Positions 42,855 to 51,281 of a stretch of DNA of 64,000 nt are shown in pieces. A program made the position numbers and the translations under genes. The notes under the pieces were generated by a model that worked only from the letters and a program-made list of their open reading frames with translations, searched no databases and was not told where the DNA came from. Position 1 is the stretch's first letter. The number at the start of each line of letters is the position of its first letter. This stretch comes from Enterococcus pallens ATCC BAA-351 (lineage in GTDB: Bacteria; Bacillota; Bacilli; Lactobacillales; Enterococcaceae), in the NCBI RefSeq assembly GCF_000407485.1, contig NZ_ASWD01000001.1:1178001-1242000 (forward strand), given 5' to 3'.

Positions 42855-44933
42855 GTGATCATTACTCCTCGAACAAGAGAAATCTTGCGACTCTTAATGG
42901 AAAATTTGAATAGTTATGTCTCAGTACGTGAGATTGCAGAACATTTGAACGTGACCAATCGGACGGTCTATCGTCAGCTAGAAGAAGTGTACGAAACCGT
43001 AGAACATTATGGCCTAAAAGTCATTAATGAAGCTGGCAAAGGGATGAAACTGTCTGGTTCCTCAACCGAGGTAGACGCATTGAACACCTTGTTCGAGAGT
43101 GAGGATCAGGAATATGAACTGACAACAGAGGATCGGGTCAATGCCACACTCTTTTATTTGCTGCATGAACAGGAATATGTGAAGGCTCAGTATTTTGCTG
43201 AGACACTGAATGTTTCAGTTCAATCAATCCGCAATGACCTGCAGCAGATCAAAAGAGAATTAGACTTTTACGATCTGGATTTAGTCGTAAAAAAAGGAGA
43301 CGGCTTTCTAATTACTGGATCTGAAACGAAGAAACGAGTGCTTTTGTCTAATATTTTTCGTGATCACATTTCCTTTGTAGAGTTGGTTCACTGGATTGAT
43401 CAAGAGCACAGTAGTTCAATTTATTTTAAGCTGTTGAGTGATTTTCAATATCATTCAATCATTAAAAAGAGTTTCCAGCTTTTAGAACAATTGTTTCGGG
43501 ATAAGAAAATTCAAGTGGCCGATACCATGTTTCAAGATTACGTTTTCCTAGTTTCTATTATGGTGAAACGGCTTAACTGGGATCACAACAACAATTATTA
43601 TTTAGATAATATGGTCAAACGCAAGGATAATCCCGTCGAAATTTATCAGGAATTCAAGGAACTTATCCAAAGAACTTTTGATATTACCTTAAGTGAAAGT
43701 GAAGAGAATTATTTAGAATGGTTAATATCTATTAACAATAATTTTCAGAGCTTGGAGCTTTCCGAAGATATACAGGAATTGGACTTAGTCAATAAAGTAC
43801 ATGATTTCATTGTCTTTGTAGAAACTAGCATGGGTTGTCGTCTGCGAACAGATGCTCATTTACAAAAGGCGCTGTTTGAACATCTGGATCGAGCCTTGGC
43901 ACGAACTAGGAGCGGCATTACCATTAAGAATCCAATGTTGAAGGAAATTCGTCGCAGCTATGAGAAATTGTATTCAACGATTAAGATTGCAGCGGAATAT
44001 GTATTTAAAGAAGACAAATTTCCTGAAGATGAGATTGGCTTTTTGGTTCTCCATTTTGCAGTGGCTTTAGACAAGGTTTTGGATAAATCAATTTCGGCGC
44101 TAGTGGTGTGCTCTAGCGGGATGGGCTCCTCCAAAATGCTGGCAAACCGTTTGATCCGCGAAATTCCTGAAATTGAAATTAAAAAAATTGTGAGCTTTCT
44201 TAAGCTAACACAAGAAGACTTAGAACAATACGATGTAATCTTCTCCACTGTTTCACTACCGTTGGATGTTCAGGATTATGTGATGGTTTCGCCACTGCTG
44301 AATAAGAAAGAATTAGCGGAAGTCAAAAAACTGTTAGAAACGATTCGTTTCAGTAAGCTCCATCGCAAAGAGCTGTTGATTCCAAAAAAACCGATAGATG
44401 TGTCACAGCTCCCAAGTGAACTGGAGGAGTTGAGTCTAATCGCCAGATACAGTAGTCAGGTGTTGAAAAATTTCCATACCATAAGAATTGATCCTGAATT
44501 TCAAGATTTACCGATTTTGAATATTTTAGGCACTTACTTGGTTGAAAAAGGCTATACGAAGGATACTGAACTGCTGGTGGATTATGCGGAAAAGGCCAAG
44601 CTGGAATCGTATTTTGGTATTCCCAACACTCGACTAGGTTATATTCATTGCCAGACTGAAAAAATTGAGCAGCCCTTGTTCATTGTTTTTGATTTAGAAA
44701 AAAACATTGTTTTCTCCTCTATGGAAAAAGAATTGATGGAAGTAACCAGTGTGATTTTAGTCGTGTCACCTAAAAAGGATCAAAGTATTATAGCAGATCT
44801 GTTAAGTATGATCACTATGCTGATTATTGAAACGCCGGAATCCATCCAATTATTTGAGCAATGTGAAGAAAACAAAATCCGCGAATTATTGGGTGAACGA
44901 ATTAAAAATTACGTTACCGAAAAACTATTGTAG
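42855..44933 (+). CDS. mtlR: MtlR-type PRD transcriptional activator
   Basis: 692 residues: two N-terminal helix-turn-helix units (VREIAEHLNVTNRTVYRQL, then FAETLNVSVQSIRNDL), two PRD domains (about 190-410), a galactitol-type IIB domain (ALVVCSSGMGSSKML, near 420) and a C-terminal mannitol-type IIA-like domain (FGIPNTRLGYIH). Its DNA binding is controlled by HPr and PTS phosphorylation. The AGGTGA ribosome site at 42844-42849 favours GTG 42855 over GTG 42846. It should activate the promoter at 41301. Confidence 0.92.
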   Translation: MIITPRTREILRLLMENLNSYVSVREIAEHLNVTNRTVYRQLEEVYETVEHYGLKVINEAGKGMKLSGSSTEVDALNTLFESEDQEYELTTEDRVNATLFYLLHEQEYVKAQYFAETLNVSVQSIRNDLQQIKRELDFYDLDLVVKKGDGFLITGSETKKRVLLSNIFRDHISFVELVHWIDQEHSSSIYFKLLSDFQYHSIIKKSFQLLEQLFRDKKIQVADTMFQDYVFLVSIMVKRLNWDHNNNYYLDNMVKRKDNPVEIYQEFKELIQRTFDITLSESEENYLEWLISINNNFQSLELSEDIQELDLVNKVHDFIVFVETSMGCRLRTDAHLQKALFEHLDRALARTRSGITIKNPMLKEIRRSYEKLYSTIKIAAEYVFKEDKFPEDEIGFLVLHFAVALDKVLDKSISALVVCSSGMGSSKMLANRLIREIPEIEIKKIVSFLKLTQEDLEQYDVIFSTVSLPLDVQDYVMVSPLLNKKELAEVKKLLETIRFSKLHRKELLIPKKPIDVSQLPSELEELSLIARYSSQVLKNFHTIRIDPEFQDLPILNILGTYLVEKGYTKDTELLVDYAEKAKLESYFGIPNTRLGYIHCQTEKIEQPLFIVFDLEKNIVFSSMEKELMEVTSVILVVSPKKDQSIIADLLSMITMLIIETPESIQLFEQCEENKIRELLGERIKNYVTEKLL

Positions 44934-44945
44934 AGGTGAAAGAAT

Positions 44946-45380
44946 ATGAAAGAAATCCTGCCATTAAAAAATATTAAATTAGGCCTTACCTTAGCCGACA
45001 AAGAGGAGGCTATTAAAACGGCTGGTCGTGTGCTGGTAGAAAACGGCTATGTTGATGAAAACTATATCGACTGCATGCTGCAAAGAGAGGAAGTTGTTTC
45101 AACTTATATTGGCAGTCAGGTCGCTATTCCTCATGGAGTAGATGGCTCGCAGCAATACATCAAGCATTCGGGTCTTTCCTTTCTACAAGTGCCAGAAGGA
45201 GTATCCTTTGGACCAGGTAAAGAAGCCAAATTGCTGATCGGTATTGCTGGAAAAAATGACGAACATTTAGAAATGCTGGCGAAGATTGCCGGACTTTTAG
45301 GTGATGAAGAAAATATTGAAAAGCTAGTCAGCGCTCAATCTCAAGAAGAGGTCGCTGCGTTATTTGAAGGAGTGGTTTAA
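44946..45380 (+). CDS. mtlF: PTS mannitol-type IIA
   Basis: 144 residues, IIA-Mtl domain with phospho-His63 in YIGSQVAIPHGVDGS. It feeds phosphate to the IIB domain of the IICB at 41388. AGAGGTGAAAG precedes ATG 44946. Full length and typical. Confidence 0.93.
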   Translation: MKEILPLKNIKLGLTLADKEEAIKTAGRVLVENGYVDENYIDCMLQREEVVSTYIGSQVAIPHGVDGSQQYIKHSGLSFLQVPEGVSFGPGKEAKLLIGIAGKNDEHLEMLAKIAGLLGDEENIEKLVSAQSQEEVAALFEGVV

Positions 45381-45382
45381 AC

Positions 45383-46510
45383 GTGAAAGCATTACATTTT
45401 GGAGCCGGAAATATTGGTCGCGGATTTATCGGAGACTTGCTGCATAAAAGCGGCTACGATATTACCTTTGTAGAAGTGACTGACAAAGTGGTACGTCAAT
45501 TGAATCAAGAGCAAAGCTATGAGCTGTATATCTTAAATGAAGACAATCGAAAAGTGGTGATCAACAATATCAAAGCAGTCAGCTCTCTAACTGAAGAACA
45601 AAAGGTAATTGAAGCCATTTGTGAAGCTGACTTGGTAACAACATCAGTTTGGGCTGATAATCTGCCAAGGATTGCGCCAGTTCTAGCCAAAGGTCTACAT
45701 GTTCGTCATAACCGTGGCCTGCTGCCAGTTAATGTCATTGCCTGTGAGAATGCACTATTTGCTTCAGATATTTTGCGAGGTGTGCTGCTGAAGCATGTGT
45801 CTGAAGAAGTATTGTCGGAGATTGCCCAATTTGCTAATACCTCAGTAGACCGTTTAGCTTTGGGGAAAGAAGTTGATGGCAAGAGCTGTGTTGAAATTGA
45901 TTCTGCCTTTGAATTGGTTATTGAAGAAAAACCACTATTCCGTAAAGAACCAATTAAGGGAGCTACGTACGTTGCGGAGCTTCAACCTTACTTAGAACGC
46001 AAGCTTTATATTGTCAATTGTGGGCATGCAGCACTGGCTTACTTGGGCTTTGTTAAAGGATTTCCAACTGTGCAGGATGCTTTGAAGGATCAAGAAATTA
46101 AAGCAACTGCCATTGCAGCTATGGAGGAGTCAGCAAAACTGCTTGAACAAAAATATGGTTTTACACCACAGGAGTTAACTAAGAAAATCGATGAATCAAT
46201 TGATCGTTTTTCAGCTACTTTTGTGATGGATGATGTTTTAAGAGTTGGTCGCTCACCATTAAGAAAATTAGATCCAACTGACCGCTTAGTAGCACCTGCA
46301 GTTCAATTAGCCAAAAAAGGCCTCACAAATGACGCCTTGGCAAAATGTATCGCAGCTTTGTTGAAATTTGAAAATCCAGCCGATGAACAAGCAGTAGAAC
46401 TGCAGCAGGAAATTCAAGCTAACGGTATAGAAGTAGCCTTAAGCAAATTTAGTAAAATCAAAAAGGATACACCATTGTTCCAAAAAATCTTAGCAGAATA
46501 TAAGGGGTAG
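45383..46510 (+). CDS. mtlD: Mannitol-1-phosphate 5-dehydrogenase family protein
   Basis: 375 residues from GTG 45383, a long-chain polyol-phosphate dehydrogenase: NAD motif FGAGNIGRGFIG, NVIACENALF (115-125), catalytic Lys in LERKLYIVN and the following CGHAALAYLG. Positions normally strongly kept in MtlD are changed (TTSVWADNLPRIAP instead of a TTAVGPN-type loop; FELVIEEKP in place of FFEWVID-type), so substrate preference may be shifted from mannitol 1-phosphate. It yields a ketohexose 6-phosphate, probably fructose 6-phosphate, the substrate or product of the hxlB enzyme encoded two genes downstream. Confidence 0.85.
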   Translation: MKALHFGAGNIGRGFIGDLLHKSGYDITFVEVTDKVVRQLNQEQSYELYILNEDNRKVVINNIKAVSSLTEEQKVIEAICEADLVTTSVWADNLPRIAPVLAKGLHVRHNRGLLPVNVIACENALFASDILRGVLLKHVSEEVLSEIAQFANTSVDRLALGKEVDGKSCVEIDSAFELVIEEKPLFRKEPIKGATYVAELQPYLERKLYIVNCGHAALAYLGFVKGFPTVQDALKDQEIKATAIAAMEESAKLLEQKYGFTPQELTKKIDESIDRFSATFVMDDVLRVGRSPLRKLDPTDRLVAPAVQLAKKGLTNDALAKCIAALLKFENPADEQAVELQQEIQANGIEVALSKFSKIKKDTPLFQKILAEYKG

Positions 46511-46518
46511 AATAAACC

Positions 46519-47151
46519 ATGAAATTACAATTAGCGATCGACGAATTAAACTTAGAAGAAGCATTAGTCCAGTTGGAACCATTAGCGGAATACGTAGACA
46601 TTGTTGAAGTGGGTACACCATTTGTTATCGATGCGGGTCGAGAAGCTGTTCGTCAAATTAAAGCCAAATTTCCTCAACTAGAAGTATTGTGTGATGCCAA
46701 AATTATGGATGCAGGTGCTTATGAAGCGCAACTGGCTTTCGATGTCGGTGCAGAATATGTGACTGTATTAGGTGTAACCGACGATTTGACTATCAAAGGT
46801 TGTGTAGAAGAAGCTACTAAGCAAGGCAGACAAATTATGGTGGATATGATTTGTGTAGATGATCTAGCAACCCGAGTTCCGGCTGTAGAAAGTTTAGGTG
46901 TTGATGTCATCGCCGTCCACACTGGAGCAGACCAGCAGGCAGCTGGGCGAACACCGTTGGAAGATCTAACTGAAATGAAAAAGCACGTCAAAAATGTCAA
47001 AGTCGCAGTAGCTGGCGGCATCAGCAGTAAAACTATCAATGATTATATGGCATTAAATCCTGATATCGTAATCGTTGGCAGTGGCATTTTGAACGCCGAA
47101 GATCCGGTCAAAGAAGCACGTCTGATTGCAGAAGCATTGAAAAAGGGGTAA
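46519..47151 (+). CDS. hxlA: 3-hexulose-6-phosphate synthase (copy 2)
   Basis: 210 residues, about 88% identical by eye to the product of 39786-40418 and of identical length, including all active-site blocks (VEVGTPFVIDAG, CDAKIMDAGAYEA, VHTGADQQAAG). It starts eight bases after mtlD, so it is part of the mannitol-type operon. In this setting the imported hexitol becomes fructose 6-phosphate, and HPS with PHI could split that to ribulose 5-phosphate and formaldehyde. The forward formaldehyde-fixing role is the textbook activity. Direction in vivo is not visible in sequence. Confidence 0.9.
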   Translation: MKLQLAIDELNLEEALVQLEPLAEYVDIVEVGTPFVIDAGREAVRQIKAKFPQLEVLCDAKIMDAGAYEAQLAFDVGAEYVTVLGVTDDLTIKGCVEEATKQGRQIMVDMICVDDLATRVPAVESLGVDVIAVHTGADQQAAGRTPLEDLTEMKKHVKNVKVAVAGGISSKTINDYMALNPDIVIVGSGILNAEDPVKEARLIAEALKKG

Positions 47152-47156
47152 GCAGA

Positions 47157-47723
47157 ATGGTAAATGTAAAAAAAAACACAGAGATGATTCTAAAAGAATT
47201 AAGCATTAATCTGGAAAAAGTAAATGGTTCACAGTTGAATGCCTTTGTAGAAATGATCCCGAAGGCTAAGAAAGTTTTTGTGGCTGGAGCGGGACGTTCC
47301 GGATTAGCGATTCGAGCGTTTGCCAATCGTATGATGCATTTGGGTATTAATGTAAGCATCGTGGGTGATATAACAACTACCAGTGCTCATGAAGGAGATC
47401 TGTTGATTATTGGTTCTGGCTCAGGGGAAACCCAAAGCTTAGTAGCGATGGCGGAAAAGGCTCAGAAAAACGGGGTCAAAATTGCTTTGAATACCATTAA
47501 TCCTGATTCAACTATTGGACAAATGGCTGATGTGAAATTTGTTTTACCAGGAGCTTCGCCTAAGGTTGAGGATGAGGAATTAGTCGGAAAATCAGTTCAG
47601 CCAATGGGTTCATCCTACGAACAATTAAGCTTCTTGATCTATGATGCCATGATTATGGCCCTGATGGAATTGGTCAATGAAACCACAGATACCATGTTTC
47701 CACGTCACGCAAATTTAGAGTAA
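47157..47723 (+). CDS. hxlB: 6-phospho-3-hexuloisomerase (copy 2)
   Basis: 188 residues, a SIS domain protein nearly identical to that of 40424-40990, with the last 50 or so residues unchanged (SVQPMGSSYEQLSFLIYD and on to MFPRHANLE). The hxlA-hxlB block here has the same length and five-base gap as copy 1 (1,205 bases each), showing that the pair was duplicated as a unit. Last gene before the terminator of the mannitol-type operon. Confidence 0.92.
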   Translation: MVNVKKNTEMILKELSINLEKVNGSQLNAFVEMIPKAKKVFVAGAGRSGLAIRAFANRMMHLGINVSIVGDITTTSAHEGDLLIIGSGSGETQSLVAMAEKAQKNGVKIALNTINPDSTIGQMADVKFVLPGASPKVEDEELVGKSVQPMGSSYEQLSFLIYDAMIMALMELVNETTDTMFPRHANLE

Positions 47724-47727
47724 GAGG

Positions 47728-47749
47728 AACTGCTCAGGAAGCAGTTTTT
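47728..47749 (+). terminator. Short terminator between hxlB copy 2 and the alcohol dehydrogenase
   Basis: A 7-bp stem (47728-47734 with 47740-47746, AACTGCT / AGCAGTT) and T run; may be partly read through, since no clear promoter for the dehydrogenase was found. Confidence 0.65.
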
Positions 47750-47798
47750 CTATCGCAAGGTTTAGGTAAAAAAAATAAAAAATGGAGGGTTCATTTTT

Positions 47799-48950
47799 AT
47801 GGCAGAACATGTATTTTATGTACCAGCAACAAACATCATGGGTAGAGGGTGTATCAACAATATCGGTGAGCACATCAAACCGCTAGGCTTCAAAAAAGCC
47901 TTATTGGTTACCGACAAATTTTTAAGCAGCAGCGATATTTTGCCGAAGGTTACAAAACCGTTGGATGAAATTGGTGTAGAATATTTGATTTTTGACAATG
48001 TTAAAGCAAACCCAACTGTTGCCAGTGTGGAAGAAGGTTTAGCTTTACTAAAGGAAAACAATTGTGATTTCATTATTTCATTAGGCGGTGGTTCACCCCA
48101 AGATGCTGCCAGCGGAATTGCTATCTTGGCTACCAATGGTGGCAAGATGCAAGACTATGAAGGAATGCACAAAACTACAGAAAAAGCGTTGCCGGTCGTG
48201 GCTATTAATACCACAGCTGGAACTTCAGCCGAGATTACAATTAATTATGTGATTACTGATGAAGATCGTGGTGTGAAAATGATCATGATTGATCGCAACA
48301 GCTTAGCACTGATGTCGGTAAACGATCCAGAATTAATGGTAGACAAGCCGGCTGATTTAACAGCAGCTACTGGCATTGATGCCTTGACTCACTCGATTGA
48401 AGCTCTAGTTACCCCGGGAGCTTTCCCAGTTACCGATGTAGTGGCAGAAGCAGCAGTAAAACTGATTTTTGACAACCTGCCAACTGCGGTTAAGGATGGT
48501 CATAATCTTGATGCTCGAGAAAACATGGTTTATGCTATTTTCTTAGCGGGGATGGCTTTCAACAATGCAGGCTTAGGTTATGTTCATGCAATGGCTCATC
48601 AATTAGGTGGTTTGTACGATTTACCTCATGGTGTATGTAATGCGATGCTGTTACCAATTGTTGAACGCGAAAATGCTAAAGTGGTACCTGAACGCTTCCG
48701 TCGAATTGCAGAAGTTATCGGTCTAGATACTGTTGGAAAATCTGATCAAGAATGTGCTGATTATGTGATTGAGCAAATCAAGGCTCTTTCAAAAACAGTC
48801 GGTATTCCTGAGAAATTATCTGATTTGGGCGTTCATGAGGTTGATTTGCAAAAATTAGCAGAAAATTCTCAATTGGATGCTTGTGCAGGGGCCAATCCGT
48901 ACCTACCGACAGTTGAAGAAACTATTGAAATGTTCAAAGAAATCCTTTAA
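47799..48950 (+). CDS. Iron-containing alcohol dehydrogenase
   Basis: 383 residues, the group III Fe-ADH family that includes 1,3-propanediol and methanol dehydrogenases. All four metal ligands are at canonical positions: Asp194, His198, His263 and His277 (TGIDALTHSIEA; YVHAMAHQLG; LPHGVC). The NAD-binding GGGSPQDAA is near 97. GGAGGG precedes ATG 47799. It follows the hxlAB genes, so reduction of formaldehyde to methanol (reoxidising the NADH made by MtlD), or oxidation of a short alcohol, are tempting roles. Lactaldehyde or propanediol chemistry is equally possible; the substrate is unproven. Confidence 0.9.
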   Translation: MAEHVFYVPATNIMGRGCINNIGEHIKPLGFKKALLVTDKFLSSSDILPKVTKPLDEIGVEYLIFDNVKANPTVASVEEGLALLKENNCDFIISLGGGSPQDAASGIAILATNGGKMQDYEGMHKTTEKALPVVAINTTAGTSAEITINYVITDEDRGVKMIMIDRNSLALMSVNDPELMVDKPADLTAATGIDALTHSIEALVTPGAFPVTDVVAEAAVKLIFDNLPTAVKDGHNLDARENMVYAIFLAGMAFNNAGLGYVHAMAHQLGGLYDLPHGVCNAMLLPIVERENAKVVPERFRRIAEVIGLDTVGKSDQECADYVIEQIKALSKTVGIPEKLSDLGVHEVDLQKLAENSQLDACAGANPYLPTVEETIEMFKEIL

Positions 48951-48970
48951 ATACTACTTAAGAACTAAAA

Positions 48971-49028
48971 AAACACCTAACTATCATTCTCTGCTGATTC
49001 GTGCAGGTTTGAGTAGTTAGGTGTTTTT
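48971..49028. terminator. Bidirectional terminator between Fe-ADH and DeoR regulator
   Basis: A perfect 13-bp stem (48971-48983 with 49014-49026, AAACACCTAACTA / TAGTTAGGTGTTT) with T runs on both strands. Confidence 0.88.
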
Positions 49029-49030
49029 CT

Positions 49031-49780
49031 TTAGTCAATCAACAACAATTTCTTCTTATTGTATTCCTTGCGCACCTTTTCCGGAATATCCTCGGAAATC
49101 AGAAAGCTCAAATCATCTACCGGCCCCACGATAGCATTGCTGATAGTACCGAATTTGTCGTTAGTGATCATTCCCAGAACTTCGGTGGAGACACGGGTCA
49201 TTTGCTGTTTAATTTCGGCTTCCTGCAGGGTTGGTACGCTGGTTCCGGCATCAATGTCGATATTGTAGATGCCCATCACGTACAAGTCGGCACGAATGTT
49301 TTGCAGGTTTTTGTAGGTTTCTACACCTAGATTGATCATAGACTGCTTATAAAAAATCCCGCCGATATTGATGACCTCGACCTGTGCATGCTGAGCCAGC
49401 TCCACAGCAATCGGGGGACTGTTGGTAATAATAGTTGCCCGAAAATCGTGGGGGATTTCTTTGACTAAGGCCAAATTTGTCGTGCTGCCATCAATAATAA
49501 TCACCGAATCTTCTTTTAAAAAAGGCAGTGCCTTATGGGCGAGGGCCTTTTTTATTTCGCTGTCGACGGTTTCTCGATAAGAAAAGTCGGTAATTGGCGG
49601 ACCTACCCGTAAGGCCCCACTGTGCACACGCTTCAGCATACCCTGACTGTCCAACTCCTTCAAATCCCGCCGAATAGTATCCTCCGAAACATTGAAGCGT
49701 TGGCTTAAATCACTGGCGATAACCTTTTGTTCAATATTTAAAATATCGATGATTTTTTGCTGTCTTTCTTCTTTCAACAT
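49031..49780 (-). CDS. DeoR-family regulator of the second hexitol-type cluster
   Basis: 249 residues: DeoR helix-turn-helix (DLSQRFNVSEDTIRRDLKEL, then RVHSGALRVG) and an isomerase-like sensor domain (IIDGSTTNLALV, ITNSPPIAVELA, NIGGIFYKQ). GGAGG is eight bases before ATG 49780 on the minus strand; the frame to 49795 starts inside that site. It is divergent from the epimerase operon at 50018 and sits beside a palindrome over the promoter, so it most likely represses that operon until a phosphosugar binds. The last 90 residues are duplicated almost exactly at 32449. Confidence 0.92.
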   Translation of the reverse strand: MLKEERQQKIIDILNIEQKVIASDLSQRFNVSEDTIRRDLKELDSQGMLKRVHSGALRVGPPITDFSYRETVDSEIKKALAHKALPFLKEDSVIIIDGSTTNLALVKEIPHDFRATIITNSPPIAVELAQHAQVEVINIGGIFYKQSMINLGVETYKNLQNIRADLYVMGIYNIDIDAGTSVPTLQEAEIKQQMTRVSTEVLGMITNDKFGTISNAIVGPVDDLSFLISEDIPEKVRKEYNKKKLLLID

Positions 49781-49860
49781 GGCTGATTCCTCCATCTTTT
49801 ACTGCTTCTATTTTCCCATGCATGCGGGTTTGTGTCAATTCGTTTCTGTTTTACCAGCAT

Positions 49861-49897
49861 AAACAAGCATATAAAAAGCAAAAATATGCATGTTTGT
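49861..49897. promoter_or_regulatory. Palindromic operator candidate for the DeoR regulator
   Basis: AAACAAGCATAT (49861-49872) mirrors ATATGCATGTTTGT (49884-49897), with a two-base bulge in the second arm. It lies immediately upstream of the -35 box of the epimerase operon. Confidence 0.6.
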
Positions 49898-49898
49898 A

Positions 49899-49927
49899 TT
49901 GACTTGTGCTAGTGGAGCGTTTACAAT
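49899..49927 (+). promoter_or_regulatory. Promoter of the epimerase/hexitol-type PTS operon
   Basis: TTGACT (49899-49904), 17-base spacer, TACAAT (49922-49927), 90 bases before ATG 50018. Confidence 0.85.
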
Positions 49928-50017
49928 GAATGTGTAATCAAGAAATATTTCGTTGTTACTCAAACGCGCGGACGGAGGATTTCTTGGACACGACATTCCA
50001 ATGGAGGAGCAGGAGCA

Positions 50018-50725
50018 ATGAAAAACCAAGTGAAGTTGTCCCCGTCAATTATGTGTGCTGATTTAGTGAATTTAGAGCAAGGAATGCAGGAACTGGCAGA
50101 TATCGGCATTGATACGCTGCACATTGATGTGATCGATGGCAGCTTTAGTCCCAGCATGCCGCTAGGATTAGAGACGATTAAACGGATGCGTGAAGTATCC
50201 TCAATGAATTTTGATATCCATATTATGGCTAATGATAATGAGTACTTTATTCAGGAAATGTTGAAGATCGGCGTGGAAAGCATTACCTTTCACCATGAAA
50301 CCAGCTTGCATGTCGATCGTTACATTCAATTAATCAAGCAGTCTGGAACCAAGGTTGGCTTGGCGTTAAACCCAGCGACTTCCTTGTCTGTATTGGATTA
50401 TGTATTACCAGAAATCGACCTGGTGTGCCTAATGCTGATTAATCCAGGCTTTGCTACAAATAAAAATGAAAAACAGGTGCCTTATGCTGCTAAGAAAATT
50501 CGTGACCTGCGCACAAAAATTCAAGCAGTTAATCCCGTAGCTGAGCTGCAGGTGGATGGCCGTGTTTCCTTAGACAGCATCGCACAGTTGGTCGAAGCTG
50601 GAGCTGACAATTTAGTTTTGGGCAGTACTAGTTTGTTTGTCAAAGGCGCAACGCTTGCGGAGAATAAGGAAAAAGTTTTGCAGGCAGTGGCAGAAGGGAC
50701 ACAGGTGAAGGCAAATGTCATTTAG
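50018..50725 (+). CDS. Ribulose-phosphate/allulose-phosphate 3-epimerase family protein
   Basis: 235 residues, a TIM-barrel RPE family member: KLSPSIMCADL (catalytic region), the metal-binding HIDVIDGSFSP, HIMANDNEYF, FHHETS, LMLINPGFA and the acidic QVDGRVS, with LGSTSLF at the phosphate site. It is more divergent than housekeeping RPE and reads like AlsE (D-allulose-6-phosphate 3-epimerase) relatives. In a hexitol-type PTS cluster it would epimerise a ketohexose 6-phosphate at C3 to fructose 6-phosphate. GGAGCAGGAG precedes ATG 50018. The exact substrate is inferred. Confidence 0.88.
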   Translation: MKNQVKLSPSIMCADLVNLEQGMQELADIGIDTLHIDVIDGSFSPSMPLGLETIKRMREVSSMNFDIHIMANDNEYFIQEMLKIGVESITFHHETSLHVDRYIQLIKQSGTKVGLALNPATSLSVLDYVLPEIDLVCLMLINPGFATNKNEKQVPYAAKKIRDLRTKIQAVNPVAELQVDGRVSLDSIAQLVEAGADNLVLGSTSLFVKGATLAENKEKVLQAVAEGTQVKANVI

Positions 50726-51272
50726 AACGTCAGAACAAAAAATTGCCGAAGAATTAACCGCAACTTTGGCAGGAATTTCAGAAGAACAGGTGGATCAGCT
50801 GATGCAGGCGATCCAGCAGGCGGAAAAAGTTTTCTTCGTCGGAGTTGGCCGAGTGCTGCTTTCTTTAGAAGCAATTGCCAAACGGTTGGCTCATATTGGC
50901 ATCCACACCGTGGTCGTTGGTCAGATTACCGAGCCGGCAATCACCGACAAAGATCTATTGATCGTCGGATCAGGCAGCGGAGAAAGTGCTTTTCCTTTGA
51001 CCATCGCCAGAAAAGCCAAGAGCTTCGACGCAGCGGTGGCTCATATTGGTTCGAATCCCAATAGTTCAATGGGGGAATATGCCGATATCTTCGTACGAAT
51101 TCCGGTTCAAACCAAGCTGAATCTAGCTGGAGAGATTCCCTCGATTCAGCCAATGACCAGCTTATTTGAACAATGCTTGTTATTGCTGGGGGATTCGATT
51201 GCCTTGACATTAATTGAAGAAAAAGAAATCGACATGCATGGCCTGTGGCGCTATCATGCGAATTTAGAGTAG
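50715..51272 (+). CDS. 6-phospho-3-hexuloisomerase-like SIS protein (third copy, diverged)
   Basis: 185 residues with one SIS domain (VFFVGVGRVLLSLEAIAKRL; LLIVGSGSGESAFP) and the same ending as the two hxlB products (RYHANLE). It has drifted much further: the hxlB SAHEGD segment reads TEPAITDKD and the late VQPMGSSYEQL reads IQPMTSLFEQC. ATG 50715 overlaps the epimerase gene by 11 bases. No HPS gene accompanies it, so here the isomerase acts alone on a ketohexose phosphate, moving the keto group between C2 and C3. Confidence 0.88.
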   Translation: MSFRTSEQKIAEELTATLAGISEEQVDQLMQAIQQAEKVFFVGVGRVLLSLEAIAKRLAHIGIHTVVVGQITEPAITDKDLLIVGSGSGESAFPLTIARKAKSFDAAVAHIGSNPNSSMGEYADIFVRIPVQTKLNLAGEIPSIQPMTSLFEQCLLLLGDSIALTLIEEKEIDMHGLWRYHANLE

Positions 51273-51281
51273 GTGACAGGA

